Notes: a model not told the origin generated them from the letters alone. 16,596 nt of DNA from Faecalibacterium sp. CAG:74 (GCA_000437595.1 FR899828.1:1-16596); one strand, 5' to 3'. Positions 1 to 6,177 are shown, numbered from the stretch's first letter. Numbers and translations: made by a program.

Positions 1-70
1 AAAGGGCGATCGCAGACTTCGTCTGTTTTCATTGCCCTTTGGTCACGCCCGCAGGCGTGATTCCCCCTGC
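1..70 (+). repeat. B-family structured repeat, copy B1 (long form, cut by window edge)
   Basis: Two adjacent hairpins are visible. Hairpin 1 pairs AAAGGGC (1-7) with GCCCTTT (34-40) and carries an inner CAGAC/GTCTG hairpin with a TTCG loop (13-25). Hairpin 2 pairs TCACGCC (43-49) with GGCGTGA (54-60) around a CGCA loop. A CCCCCTGCAAC tail follows. It matches the reverse complement of 8484-8564 over almost its full length, with changes on both sides of the stems. Its 5' flank is off the window. It lies downstream of mcsB, where clpC would often be found. Confidence 0.8.
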
Positions 71-145
71 AACACAATAAATCAAGCTGCTTTCAACAAA
101 TCAACAAGCAAGCTCACATATGCAGAGGAATCACAAGGGAGTTGC

Positions 146-1138
146 TCACTCCCCCAGCAATTCCCTTACCCGATCCGCTCTGGCGGCGTCCAGCGCCTGC
201 CCCGACAGCGTTTCGCCCGCATAGATGCACAAGTGCGCATCCTGCGCCTGATCCAGCACCTCATCCACCTTCTGCACCGACAGCGGCAAAAGCCCCATCG
301 TCGCACCAAGGCGCAGATTGCTGTACATCTGGTAGAACTCGCCGCGCGGCAGAATCCGCGCATGGGTCAGGATGCCGAATGCGCGCTGCACCGCGTCCTC
401 CGTCTCGATTTTCGCGGTCGTCAGCGCCTTTTCCTCCAGATTCTGCTCCATCATCGTCAGCCGCTGCCCGACGGCCTCCACCGTCGTAATCAGCTCCTGC
501 TCCGTGCGGCCGAGCGTCACCTGATTGCTGATCTGGTAGATGTTGCCCAGTGCTTCGGCTCCCTCGCCGTATACACCGCGGATGTTCAAGCCGACTTTTG
601 CCACCATCTGCCCGACGTTGCCCATTTGTTTGCTGCGGGTCAGCAGCGGCAGATGCAGCAGGAGCGACGCGCGCATCCCTGTGCCGGCATTGGTCGGGAA
701 CGCGGTCAGGTAGCCAAGCTGCTGGTCGAACGCGAACTCGTTCTGCCGCGAAAGCGCGTCATCCACGCAGAAACACGCCTGTGCCGCGCTGAGCAAATCA
801 TCCCCCGTGCGAACCGCCTGAATACGCAGATGGTCATCCTCATTCATCATAATGCTGACGCTGCTGTCGCGCTTGACCAGCACGGCGGCAGTTTCCGGGC
901 TGCGCAGCAGGTCGCGGCTGACGAGGTGACTTTCCTCCATCGCGCGACGGCTGACGTCGCTCATGTCGCGCAGGCGGAGCAGGTCGTACTGCTCCGCCAG
1001 CCCCGCTTGACGCAGTGCGCTAAGCGTGCGCAGGATGCAGGTTTCCGCCTGTTCCGGTTCGCTGGCGAGGTCAAAGGGCAAATCCGCATAATTTCGCGCC
1101 AGCCGAACGCGGGAGGACAGCACAATATCCGATTGCAT
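146..1138 (-). CDS. mcsB: Protein-arginine kinase McsB, with an altered active-site residue
   Basis: ATP:guanido phosphotransferase-fold protein of 330 aa. In Bacillus McsB phosphorylates arginines, marking proteins for ClpCP and inactivating CtsR. Visible landmarks are SSRVRLARN (8-16, nucleotide-binding Arg region), NEDDH (99-103), GYLTAFPTNAGTG (142-154), and YGEGAEALGN with ISNQVTLGR further on. From memory, Bacillus subtilis has GYLTTCPTNVGTG, so the catalytic-site Cys is Phe here (F147, codon TTC). The C-terminal RDxxRA phosphoarginine-binding motif reads LDAARA, so its first Arg is also lost. The start has AAGGAGG seven bases upstream, and the ATG shares one base with the mcsA stop (TGATG), implying translational coupling. 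Length is slightly below the roughly 350-360 aa usual for the family. Identity as McsB is secure from motifs and operon; full kinase activity is not. Confidence 0.95.
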   Translation of the reverse strand: MQSDIVLSSRVRLARNYADLPFDLASEPEQAETCILRTLSALRQAGLAEQYDLLRLRDMSDVSRRAMEESHLVSRDLLRSPETAAVLVKRDSSVSIMMNEDDHLRIQAVRTGDDLLSAAQACFCVDDALSRQNEFAFDQQLGYLTAFPTNAGTGMRASLLLHLPLLTRSKQMGNVGQMVAKVGLNIRGVYGEGAEALGNIYQISNQVTLGRTEQELITTVEAVGQRLTMMEQNLEEKALTTAKIETEDAVQRAFGILTHARILPRGEFYQMYSNLRLGATMGLLPLSVQKVDEVLDQAQDAHLCIYAGETLSGQALDAARADRVRELLGE

Positions 1139-1656
1139 CAGGCTTCCTCCTTCCCCAGCAGCGCGCGCAGACGGTCGCGGATTTCCGCCGCGTGCTCGTA
1201 ATCCTCCGCATTGACCGCCAATTGCAGCTGCCGCGTCAGTTCTTCCTGCTCATAGCGGCTGCGCTGGTCGGTCTCGGACTGCAGCGGCTTGCGCCCCGCG
1301 TGCTGTACGCGCCCATGAATTTGCAGCAGCATCGGGTGCAGCTGCGCCGCGAACGCCTGATAGCAGTCAGGGCAGCCGAGCCGCCCGGTCTTGATGAACT
1401 TGCTCAGCGTCATACGGCAGCGCGGGCAGGTGATGTCCGGCTGGTCGTCCGGCACTTTTTCGCCTTCTTCGGGCTGTTCGCCGCGATTGATGGCGTTCAA
1501 AATCGCGCCGAGCAGCTTCTGCATGTTGCCGCTTGCGATGTTCATATTCATTTTCGCCATGCAGTCGGCGCACAAATGGCGCTGCGTCATGGCTTCTCCC
1601 ATCATCACGGAGATGGTGTAGACGGCTTCATTCTGATGGCATTCTTCGCAAAGCAT
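1138..1656 (-). CDS. mcsA: McsA, zinc-binding activator of McsB (UvrB/UvrC-motif protein)
   Basis: 172-aa protein with four CxxC pairs: CEEC (3-6), CADC (29-32), CPRC (77-80) and CPDC (95-98). This is the metal-binding layout of McsA. A C-terminal UVR-type helical segment follows (about 135-170, ending in AAEIRDRLRALL). In Bacillus McsA binds and activates the kinase McsB and helps control CtsR and ClpC. The start is supported by AAAGGAG nine bases upstream. It is second in ctsR-mcsA-mcsB, 81 bp after ctsR with a stem-loop in the gap, and overlaps mcsB by one base. All eight cysteines are present, so the activator looks intact even though its partner kinase has diverged. Confidence 0.95.
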   Translation of the reverse strand: MLCEECHQNEAVYTISVMMGEAMTQRHLCADCMAKMNMNIASGNMQKLLGAILNAINRGEQPEEGEKVPDDQPDITCPRCRMTLSKFIKTGRLGCPDCYQAFAAQLHPMLLQIHGRVQHAGRKPLQSETDQRSRYEQEELTRQLQLAVNAEDYEHAAEIRDRLRALLGKEEA

Positions 1657-1691
1657 GTTGGAATGCTCCTTTCTGGGTTCTCAGGACTCGT

Positions 1692-1727
1692 CCGGCTGCG
1701 CAATGCAGCATAGCGCTGTGCAGCCGG
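1692..1727 (-). other. Intercistronic stem-loop between ctsR and mcsA
   Basis: CCGGCTGC (1692-1699) and GCAGCCGG (1720-1727) form a perfect 8-bp GC-rich stem around a 20-base loop. No T-run follows on the minus strand, so it is not a standard terminator. It may be an mRNA processing or stability element that sets ctsR against mcsAB levels. That function is inference. Confidence 0.5.
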
Positions 1728-1737
1728 TTTGATTCCC

Positions 1738-2214
1738 CTATGGCATCGTCCGATTCTGCCGTGCAATGCTGGTCAGCATCGCCTTGAAGATGCGGGCGCG
1801 CTGTGCGTCCTTCATGCTGTCAGGAATCGGGATGGCGAGCGCCTGTGCGCTCATGGCGGCGCGCATCAGGGCGGCTTCCTGCGCCGTGACGAGCTTCTGC
1901 TCCGTCAGCTGCTGCACAAGGCGCGACGCTTCCTCCTCCCCGATGGCGTCGCCGATGCGCTCGTTGATGAGGTACATCAGCTGCTGCGCGCCGCTCTGCA
2001 CAATGCGGACGATGCGGATGTAGCCGCCGCCGCCGCGCCGGGATTCAATCAGGTATCCGTGGTCGGGGGAAAAGCGCGTCGCCAGCACATAATTGATTTG
2101 ACTCGGCGCGCACCCGAAATATTCCGCCAGTTCGTTTCGCTTCAGTTCCACCTCCGGCTCATCTTCCGCCAGAAGTGTCTTGATAAAAGTCTCGATGGAG
2201 TCACTTAGTCGCAT
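1738..2214 (-). CDS. ctsR: CtsR, class III heat-shock repressor
   Basis: 158-aa transcriptional repressor of clp and protein quality-control genes. The N-terminal half is a winged helix-turn-helix (about 25-70, NELAEYFGCAPSQINYVL) with the RGGGGYIRI wing (60-68); the glycine-rich wing preceded by Arg is the CtsR DNA-reading and heat-sensing element. The C-terminal helical domain (about 80-155) is the dimerisation and McsB-sensitive part. The frame runs farther upstream, but M at 2214 is the family start and has GAGG nine bases upstream. A CtsR operator lies at 2232-2248, just upstream of the gene and downstream of a good -10 box, so autoregulation is expected. First gene of the ctsR-mcsA-mcsB operon. 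Confidence 0.96.
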   Translation of the reverse strand: MRLSDSIETFIKTLLAEDEPEVELKRNELAEYFGCAPSQINYVLATRFSPDHGYLIESRRGGGGYIRIVRIVQSGAQQLMYLINERIGDAIGEEEASRLVQQLTEQKLVTAQEAALMRAAMSAQALAIPIPDSMKDAQRARIFKAMLTSIARQNRTMP

Positions 2215-2231
2215 ATCATTTCGCCTCGAAT

Positions 2232-2248
2232 TCTGACTATCTTTGACC
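2232..2248 (-). promoter_or_regulatory. CtsR operator (heptad direct repeat)
   Basis: On the minus strand the site reads GGTCAAA GAT AGTCAGA. The known CtsR site is a direct repeat of RGTCAAA separated by NAN. The first heptad is exact, the spacer fits, and the second heptad has one mismatch. It sits where transcription should begin, 7 bp downstream of the -10 box, a position suited to blocking RNA polymerase. Confidence 0.85.
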
Positions 2249-2254
2249 ATCATC

Positions 2255-2282
2255 AGTATATCATATTCTCGCGAAAATGCAA
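2255..2282 (-). promoter_or_regulatory. Promoter of the ctsR-mcsA-mcsB operon
   Basis: The minus strand has TATACT (2260-2255) as -10, five of six to consensus. A weak -35, TTGCAT (2282-2277), lies 16 bp upstream; CTTGCA at 17 bp is an alternative reading. The predicted start falls in the CtsR operator. Housekeeping sigma type. Confidence 0.65.
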
Positions 2283-2384
2283 GCGTTCCACGCCTGTTTT
2301 CCTGAAATTTCAAGGATTGTTCACGATTTCGCCACATAAAAAGCGCGTTTTCCGCACACGCTGTCTCCGTGGAGGTGAACAGTT

Positions 2385-2642
2385 TTGTCCGAAAAACGCG
2401 ATTTTCTGCAATCGAAGCCCACACCGCTTTTTCCCATCGATGGCGGCGAAGCGCTCTTCCCCGACACTGCCGTCAGCCCAACCGACTTCACCGGCGTGAT
2501 GCCCGCGCCGATGAGTGCCCCCGGTGCGCAGGCGCTGACGGGGCTTATGACCATGCCGTGCCCGCTCTGCGCCACGCCGGAAGTCCCAAAGTGTCCGCCA
2601 CCGCCTGATGAAAGTGCGCATCCTTCTGATGCACATAATTGA
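2385..2642 (+). CDS. Tentative small hypothetical protein, 85 aa, plus strand
   Basis: I do not recognise this product. It is the only plus-strand frame I would consider real. A full GGAGG (2371-2375) stands nine bases before a TTG start, and the frame fills most of the otherwise geneless gap between ctsR and the serine hydrolase. Base composition over the first 66 codons (hand count) is about 64, 56 and 76 percent GC at codon positions 1, 2 and 3, the order expected for coding sequence in a GC-rich genome. The product is rich in Pro and Ala (SKPTPLFPIDGGEALFPDT near the start) and ends with CPLC and a proline run; there is no signal peptide or membrane segment. The last 98 bp are antisense to the end of the serine hydrolase. 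An inverted repeat CGCGTTTT (2344-2351) / AAAACGCG (2393-2400) brackets the ribosome binding site. No clear promoter was found. It could be chance. Confidence 0.35.
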   Translation: MSEKRDFLQSKPTPLFPIDGGEALFPDTAVSPTDFTGVMPAPMSAPGAQALTGLMTMPCPLCATPEVPKCPPPPDESAHPSDAHN

Positions 2643-3741
2643 CGGAGGAGACCACTCGCGTCCCGTCGTCCCAGACGATGCTGCCGCGCCCGTCCGCCTG
2701 CAGGCCGTAATCCGTCAGCGACTTTCCCGCTTCAGGCACAAGCACCGTCAGGCGGTTCATCACGCGGTTGCCAAGGAAGAGCGTGAACACGCCCGTGCCA
2801 ATGTCGATGGACATGTGCTGCCCGGTGAAGCCCGCCAAGCCAATCGCTTCGTCACTCTCGTAGGCGGGGATTTCGCTGAAATACTGTACTGGGTGCTTGA
2901 CGTAGCACAGCGCGCCGAGATACTGCTGATACGTCCCGTCTGCGCGGCGGAAGCCCGTGCGGTTGCGCGCCATTTTGCGAATCGTCATTTTGCTGATGAC
3001 CTGTTCGCGGAGAACGCCCTGCGCAAACTTCACCATGTCGCCCTGCGTGGAGAACAGCCCGGCGTGTCCCATGATTTCGGGATACAGCTTCGCCGCCTTC
3101 GGGTCATGCGGGATACCCGGCTGCGCGTCGGTGCGCAAAATGTGTTTCCCCTGCTCAATGCGGTGTTCGCCGCGGCAGGAGATGCAGTCTGCCCGGCGCT
3201 TCTCCGGCACATGCAGAAACGTTTCCGCCATTTCCAGCGGACGCAGGATGCAGCGGGTCAGTTCCGCGCCGTAGCCGCTTTGCGCCGCGCCTTCAATCAC
3301 GTCCCGGATGACCATGGCGTGGATGTCGGAATACGCGCGCCCGCGGATTTCCCCCGGCTGCACCGCCCAGAGCTGCTTTTTCGCGGCTTCGGGCGTTTTT
3401 TGCGTGTCGATGCGCTCCGGGGTTGTCAGGCCGATTTCAAACCCCAGCACCTTTTCCACCGGCATGTCCGACAGATAGCGATACTGCGGCGCGTAGTCCG
3501 TCACCGGGCAGGTTAAATCCAGCTTGCCTTCTTCCCAGAGCCGCATGGTCAGCAGCCCCGTGAACAATTTCGTCAGGCTCGCCAAATCAAACAGCGTCCT
3601 GTCCGAAACCGGCGTTCCCTGCTCGTTGATGACGCCGCCGCGCGCCTGAACACAAAGCCCCGCCCCTCCGCACGTCACGGACAGGCAGGGCAGAATCTCT
3701 GTTTCCTCAGTGAAATATCGAACCGTATCCTGCAAGGTCAT
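2545..3741 (-). CDS. Beta-lactamase-fold serine hydrolase (class C / esterase-like)
   Basis: 398-aa member of the beta-lactamase-related serine hydrolase family (class C beta-lactamase, D-alanyl-D-alanine carboxypeptidase and esterase relatives). The catalytic SxxK is SLTK (55-58). The second motif is YSD (137-139) where YxN or YSN is usual. GHAGLFST (225-232) and GLAGFTG (301-307) are family landmarks; the latter lies where an HTG/KTG motif is often found, but here the His is missing. There is no signal peptide, so it is probably cytoplasmic, which argues against resistance or wall synthesis. It starts six bases after the amino acid kinase stop; GGAG overlapping that stop, nine bases upstream, serves as ribosome site. 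Likely last gene of the flavodoxin-kinase-hydrolase operon. Substrate unknown. Confidence 0.88.
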   Translation of the reverse strand: MTLQDTVRYFTEETEILPCLSVTCGGAGLCVQARGGVINEQGTPVSDRTLFDLASLTKLFTGLLTMRLWEEGKLDLTCPVTDYAPQYRYLSDMPVEKVLGFEIGLTTPERIDTQKTPEAAKKQLWAVQPGEIRGRAYSDIHAMVIRDVIEGAAQSGYGAELTRCILRPLEMAETFLHVPEKRRADCISCRGEHRIEQGKHILRTDAQPGIPHDPKAAKLYPEIMGHAGLFSTQGDMVKFAQGVLREQVISKMTIRKMARNRTGFRRADGTYQQYLGALCYVKHPVQYFSEIPAYESDEAIGLAGFTGQHMSIDIGTGVFTLFLGNRVMNRLTVLVPEAGKSLTDYGLQADGRGSIVWDDGTRVVSSVNYVHQKDAHFHQAVADTLGLPAWRRAGTAWS

Positions 3742-3747
3742 TGTGTT

Positions 3748-4575
3748 TTACTCCAATCCGATGCGGGTGCACGCCACGCGCCCCTCCACCAAATCGCTCA
3801 GCCGATGGCGCGCATGACCGATGATGACCATCGTTCCCTGCCGGGCGGACTTGAGCGCGTATTCCAGCTTGGCTTTCGCGCCATTCGCCCCCGCGCGGGA
3901 CGCGCCGACGCAGCTTTCCTGCAGCTGCCGCACCTTCTCCTCCAGCTCTTCCATGCTTTTCGCCGTCACCTGCTCCACCAGCGTTTTGGGGTCGGTGGGG
4001 TCGCGGTAGATGCCCTCGGTGGAGGTCATCAGCACCAGCTTTTTCGCGTGGACGAGGTTTGCAATCACCGCCGCCGTTTCGTCGTTATCCACGCACTCTA
4101 CCACTTGATCGCCGTGGCTGCGGCGGATGGCTAATTCCATCTTGCGGTTCTCTTCGTCGCTGACGGGGTCGTTGTAATTGACAATCGGAATTGTTTTCTG
4201 CTGCGCCGCGCGAATCAGCAGCCGCCGGATATGCTCGCGCTTCTCCGGGTCGTTGAAGTGCGTGTGCTCCACCAGCAGCTGCCGCACGCCGTATTCCTGA
4301 TGGATGAACTGTCGGTAGTTCTGCATCAGGATGCTCTGCCCCTGCGCGGCATAATCCGCCTTTATCTCGTCGTCGCTGCCGCAGAGTTCACACCCGGTAC
4401 GCTTCAGGTAGTCCAGCCGCCCGATTTCCGTCGCGCCAGACGTGACCCAAATCATACCGGGCTTGAGCTCCGCGCCCAGCCGGGAAAAGATGTTGTAGTC
4501 AATATCCTTGTCCTCTTTGCGAATCAGCGCCATCGAGCCGATTTTGCCGACAAGGTCAAACTGGTAGTCCATCAT
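3748..4575 (-). CDS. Amino acid kinase family protein, glutamate 5-kinase-like
   Basis: 275-aa carbamate/amino acid kinase-fold protein. Landmarks follow glutamate 5-kinase order: VGKIGS (9-14, phosphate-binding Lys region), VTSGAT (44-49), NYNDPVS near the middle, DNDETAAVIANLV, MTSTEGIYRDP (nucleotide-binding loop), and GANGAKAKLEYAL. It lacks the C-terminal PUA domain of many ProB proteins, and there is no proA nearby, so proline synthesis cannot be assumed; an automatic label such as uridylate kinase is also possible. The frame continues upstream to a TTG at 4593 without a ribosome site. I prefer ATG 4575, which has GGGGGA about ten bases upstream. It sits 27 bp after the flavodoxin-like gene and six bases before the serine hydrolase, so it is probably co-transcribed with both. 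Substrate unresolved. Confidence 0.82.
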   Translation of the reverse strand: MMDYQFDLVGKIGSMALIRKEDKDIDYNIFSRLGAELKPGMIWVTSGATEIGRLDYLKRTGCELCGSDDEIKADYAAQGQSILMQNYRQFIHQEYGVRQLLVEHTHFNDPEKREHIRRLLIRAAQQKTIPIVNYNDPVSDEENRKMELAIRRSHGDQVVECVDNDETAAVIANLVHAKKLVLMTSTEGIYRDPTDPKTLVEQVTAKSMEELEEKVRQLQESCVGASRAGANGAKAKLEYALKSARQGTMVIIGHARHRLSDLVEGRVACTRIGLE

Positions 4576-4602
4576 CGCTGCTTTTTCCCCCAAAGTTTTG
4601 GG

Positions 4603-5082
4603 TTATTTCTGCTGCTTCAGCACGCTGTCGCCATCCACATAGGTGATGTGGAGTTCGCGCTTCCCCTGCTGCCAAATGCTCGAACAGGCCAGATGCTTCT
4701 GCCCGATATGGCGGTCAAGCCAGCGAACCAGCCCCGGCTGACGCGCTTTCAGCCCCTTGTGTATGATGATATACTCTACGTTCTTCAAATTTCCCTCTTC
4801 CTGCAGGATAAACGAGCGCATCGGCGCGCTCATCATGCCGCAGATAACGGGAATCATCAGAACAATGCGATCATATTTCGCAAAATCGACCTTATACAAG
4901 TCGATTTCCATTTTTCTTCTCGTCAGGGTGCAGTACAGGTAATGCAGATATTCCCGCGCCGTTCCTCGATACGCCATCGGCACGATTTCCAAGCGCGACG
5001 TATTCTCCATTTCGTGTGCCAGTCTGCGCGCAGTAGCCGCGGTACGACCCGTTCGGGAGTAAAACACGATCAGTGTTTTCAA
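4603..5082 (-). CDS. Flavodoxin-like protein, TTG start
   Basis: 159-aa flavodoxin-fold protein, probably FMN-binding and cytoplasmic, acting in electron transfer or quinone/oxidative-stress reduction. The N-terminal strand and phosphate loop, LIVFYSRTGRTA, match the flavodoxin (S/T)xTGxT loop. IVLMIPVICGMMSAPMRSFI in the middle resembles the second FMN loop region and following helix. The start choice is unusual. An in-frame GTG at 5091 has no spaced ribosome site. The TTG at 5082 has AAAGGTG six bases upstream and gives the typical MKTLIVFYS beginning, so I chose TTG. It is the first gene of a probable three-gene operon. Upstream lies a palindromic C-family repeat with a TATAAC box at 5123-5118 that might be a -10 element. 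Exact redox partner unknown. Confidence 0.85.
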   Translation of the reverse strand: MKTLIVFYSRTGRTAATARRLAHEMENTSRLEIVPMAYRGTAREYLHYLYCTLTRRKMEIDLYKVDFAKYDRIVLMIPVICGMMSAPMRSFILQEEGNLKNVEYIIIHKGLKARQPGLVRWLDRHIGQKHLACSSIWQQGKRELHITYVDGDSVLKQQK

Positions 5083-5120
5083 TGCATTCACCTTTCATCA
5101 TGGATGCCTGTACATCCGTT

Positions 5121-5184
5121 ATAACTATTTCAGATTGAAAGTTTGCAGCTCATCTTGGCTCATCTTCAACCGGGAATAGCATCA
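5121..5184 (+). repeat. C-family palindromic repeat, copy C1
   Basis: The plus strand at 5145-5184 holds the family core CTCATCTTGGCTCAT followed by CGGGAATAGCATCA. It aligns with the minus strand at 11142-11180 and 14277-14317. The ends are imperfect inverted repeats (ACTATTTCAG near 5124 against CGGGAATAGC at 5171-5180). It abuts the aroK stop codon and fills the gap before the flavodoxin-like gene. It is inverted relative to C2 and C3. Confidence 0.65.
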
Positions 5185-5703
5185 TGCGTAAATGTTGAAC
5201 ATGGTTGTGATGAGCTTCTGCAGCCCATACATGCCCGCCTGATAGCCGTGACTGTTGTCCAGCGTCGCGTCCGCCGCCTTGCGGTAGAGTTCAATCCGCT
5301 CGTGGTACAGCCGTTCCACTTCGCCCAGCCCCTTCTGCGCCAGCAGCGGGCGGCGGTTGAGCTTGATGTCGCCCATAATTTCCTCCAGCGGACGATCCAG
5401 CAGCACAATCACGCCCGTGTTCCGCATGATTTCGCGGTTCACGTCGCGCAGCACCAAGCCGCCGCCGGTGGATACGATGCTTCCCTGCTCCCGCGACAGC
5501 TCAATGAGCATATTCGTCTCCGCGTTGCGGAACGCCTGCTCGCCATAGTGGGCGAAAATGTCGCTGGTGGAGCAGCCGACAGACTGCTCAATGCGCTGGT
5601 CGGTGTCGATAAAGGGCAGACCAAGGTTGCTGGCGACACGGCGGCCCAAAGAGCTTTTGCCGCTGCCCGGCATCCCGATGATGTAGACGTGCCGATTAAG
5701 CAT
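5182..5703 (-). CDS. aroK: Shikimate kinase
   Basis: 173-aa P-loop kinase that phosphorylates shikimate at the 3-OH, the fifth step of the chorismate pathway. Walker A is GMPGSGKS (10-17). The shikimate-binding acidic pair is DTD (33-35), FRNAE (58-62) carries the substrate Arg, STGGG (78-82) is the glycine loop, and NRRPLL marks the mobile lid with its catalytic Arg. Length is normal for a single-domain AroK. The ATG has GGAGG six bases upstream and overlaps the end of the chorismate mutase gene by eight bases, so the two are translationally coupled and share the promoter at 6037-6065. No other aro genes are visible. The stop codon lies at the edge of a C-family repeat. Confidence 0.95.
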   Translation of the reverse strand: MLNRHVYIIGMPGSGKSSLGRRVASNLGLPFIDTDQRIEQSVGCSTSDIFAHYGEQAFRNAETNMLIELSREQGSIVSTGGGLVLRDVNREIMRNTGVIVLLDRPLEEIMGDIKLNRRPLLAQKGLGEVERLYHERIELYRKAADATLDNSHGYQAGMYGLQKLITTMFNIYA

Positions 5704-5992
5704 GGTTCGCCTCCCGAAGCAGCTTTTCCTGCTCCTGGCGGCTGAGCGCCATCATCTCCCGGTACAGCGCCTGCACTGCCTCCACCAGTGATGCATCCGT
5801 CAGCATAGCCGCGCGGCTTTCCAGCACCTGCGCTTCGCGGCTGGCATCCAGCACAGGCTTCCCCTGCGCCAGCTTTGTCCGCGCCACTTCCCGGCAGAGC
5901 GTCATCCGCCGCTCGAACAGCTTGACCATCTCCCGGTCGATTTCATCCAACTCCTGCCGGATCTGTGCAAGTTCCCGCATTCTTTTGCCCAT
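5696..5992 (-). CDS. Chorismate mutase (AroQ type, monofunctional)
   Basis: 98-aa all-helical AroQ-class chorismate mutase converting chorismate to prephenate, the branch point to Phe and Tyr. The usual residues appear in order: Arg in IRQELDEIDREM (R12), Arg in FERRM (R28), Lys in ARTK (K40), and DASREAQVLE (D49, R52, E53). There is no fused dehydratase, dehydrogenase or DAHP synthase domain, so it is the stand-alone form. Two starts are possible. ATG 5992 has AAGG directly against it, whereas ATG 5980 has GGG seven bases upstream, so the real start may be 5980. The gene overlaps aroK by eight bases. A strong promoter lies about 45 bp upstream. Confidence 0.93.
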   Translation of the reverse strand: MGKRMRELAQIRQELDEIDREMVKLFERRMTLCREVARTKLAQGKPVLDASREAQVLESRAAMLTDASLVEAVQALYREMMALSRQEQEKLLREANHA

Positions 5993-6036
5993 CCTTGCTG
6001 ACAGCGCGCGCTGCCGTCTTGTGTTTCCTTGCTGCC

Positions 6037-6065
6037 ATTATAGCGTATTCCGTCCATCTTGGCAA
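6037..6065 (-). promoter_or_regulatory. Strong promoter of chorismate mutase-aroK
   Basis: On the minus strand, TTGCCA (6065-6060) and a perfect TATAAT (6042-6037) are separated by exactly 17 bp. The predicted start near 6030 leaves a leader of 40-50 nt. A perfect 14-bp palindrome AAAATGCGCATTTT (6068-6081) lies right upstream of the -35 box and could be a regulator site. Confidence 0.85.
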
Positions 6066-6177
6066 GCAAAATGCGCATTTTCCTGCACTATATCAAACAA
6101 TGATAAGGGTTTATTGAATTTCGTGCGCATTTTTTCATCCGTTTTCCCAAGCTTTTGCAATTTGTTTCGTGTTTTTC

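Noticed and set aside
32..1201. 389-codon open frame on the plus strand
   Set aside because: Antisense to mcsB and the end of mcsA; starts inside repeat B1; no recognisable domain.
2344..2400. Riboswitch in the ctsR-hydrolase gap
   Set aside because: Only one 8-bp inverted repeat with a 41-base loop is visible and no known aptamer pattern could be matched.
2321..2575. 84-codon minus-strand frame after the serine hydrolase
   Set aside because: No ribosome site; its start is inside the hydrolase gene and it is better explained as the mirror of the plus-strand candidate at 2385-2642.
2545..3741. Beta-lactamase conferring antibiotic resistance
   Set aside because: No signal peptide, a changed second motif and no clear third motif; the family is mostly esterases and peptidases of other function.
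6037..6081. Degenerate C-family copy around CATCTTGGC at 6055-6063
   Set aside because: The shared 9-mer is short and much of it is explained by the -35 box; the flanks do not align with C1-C3.
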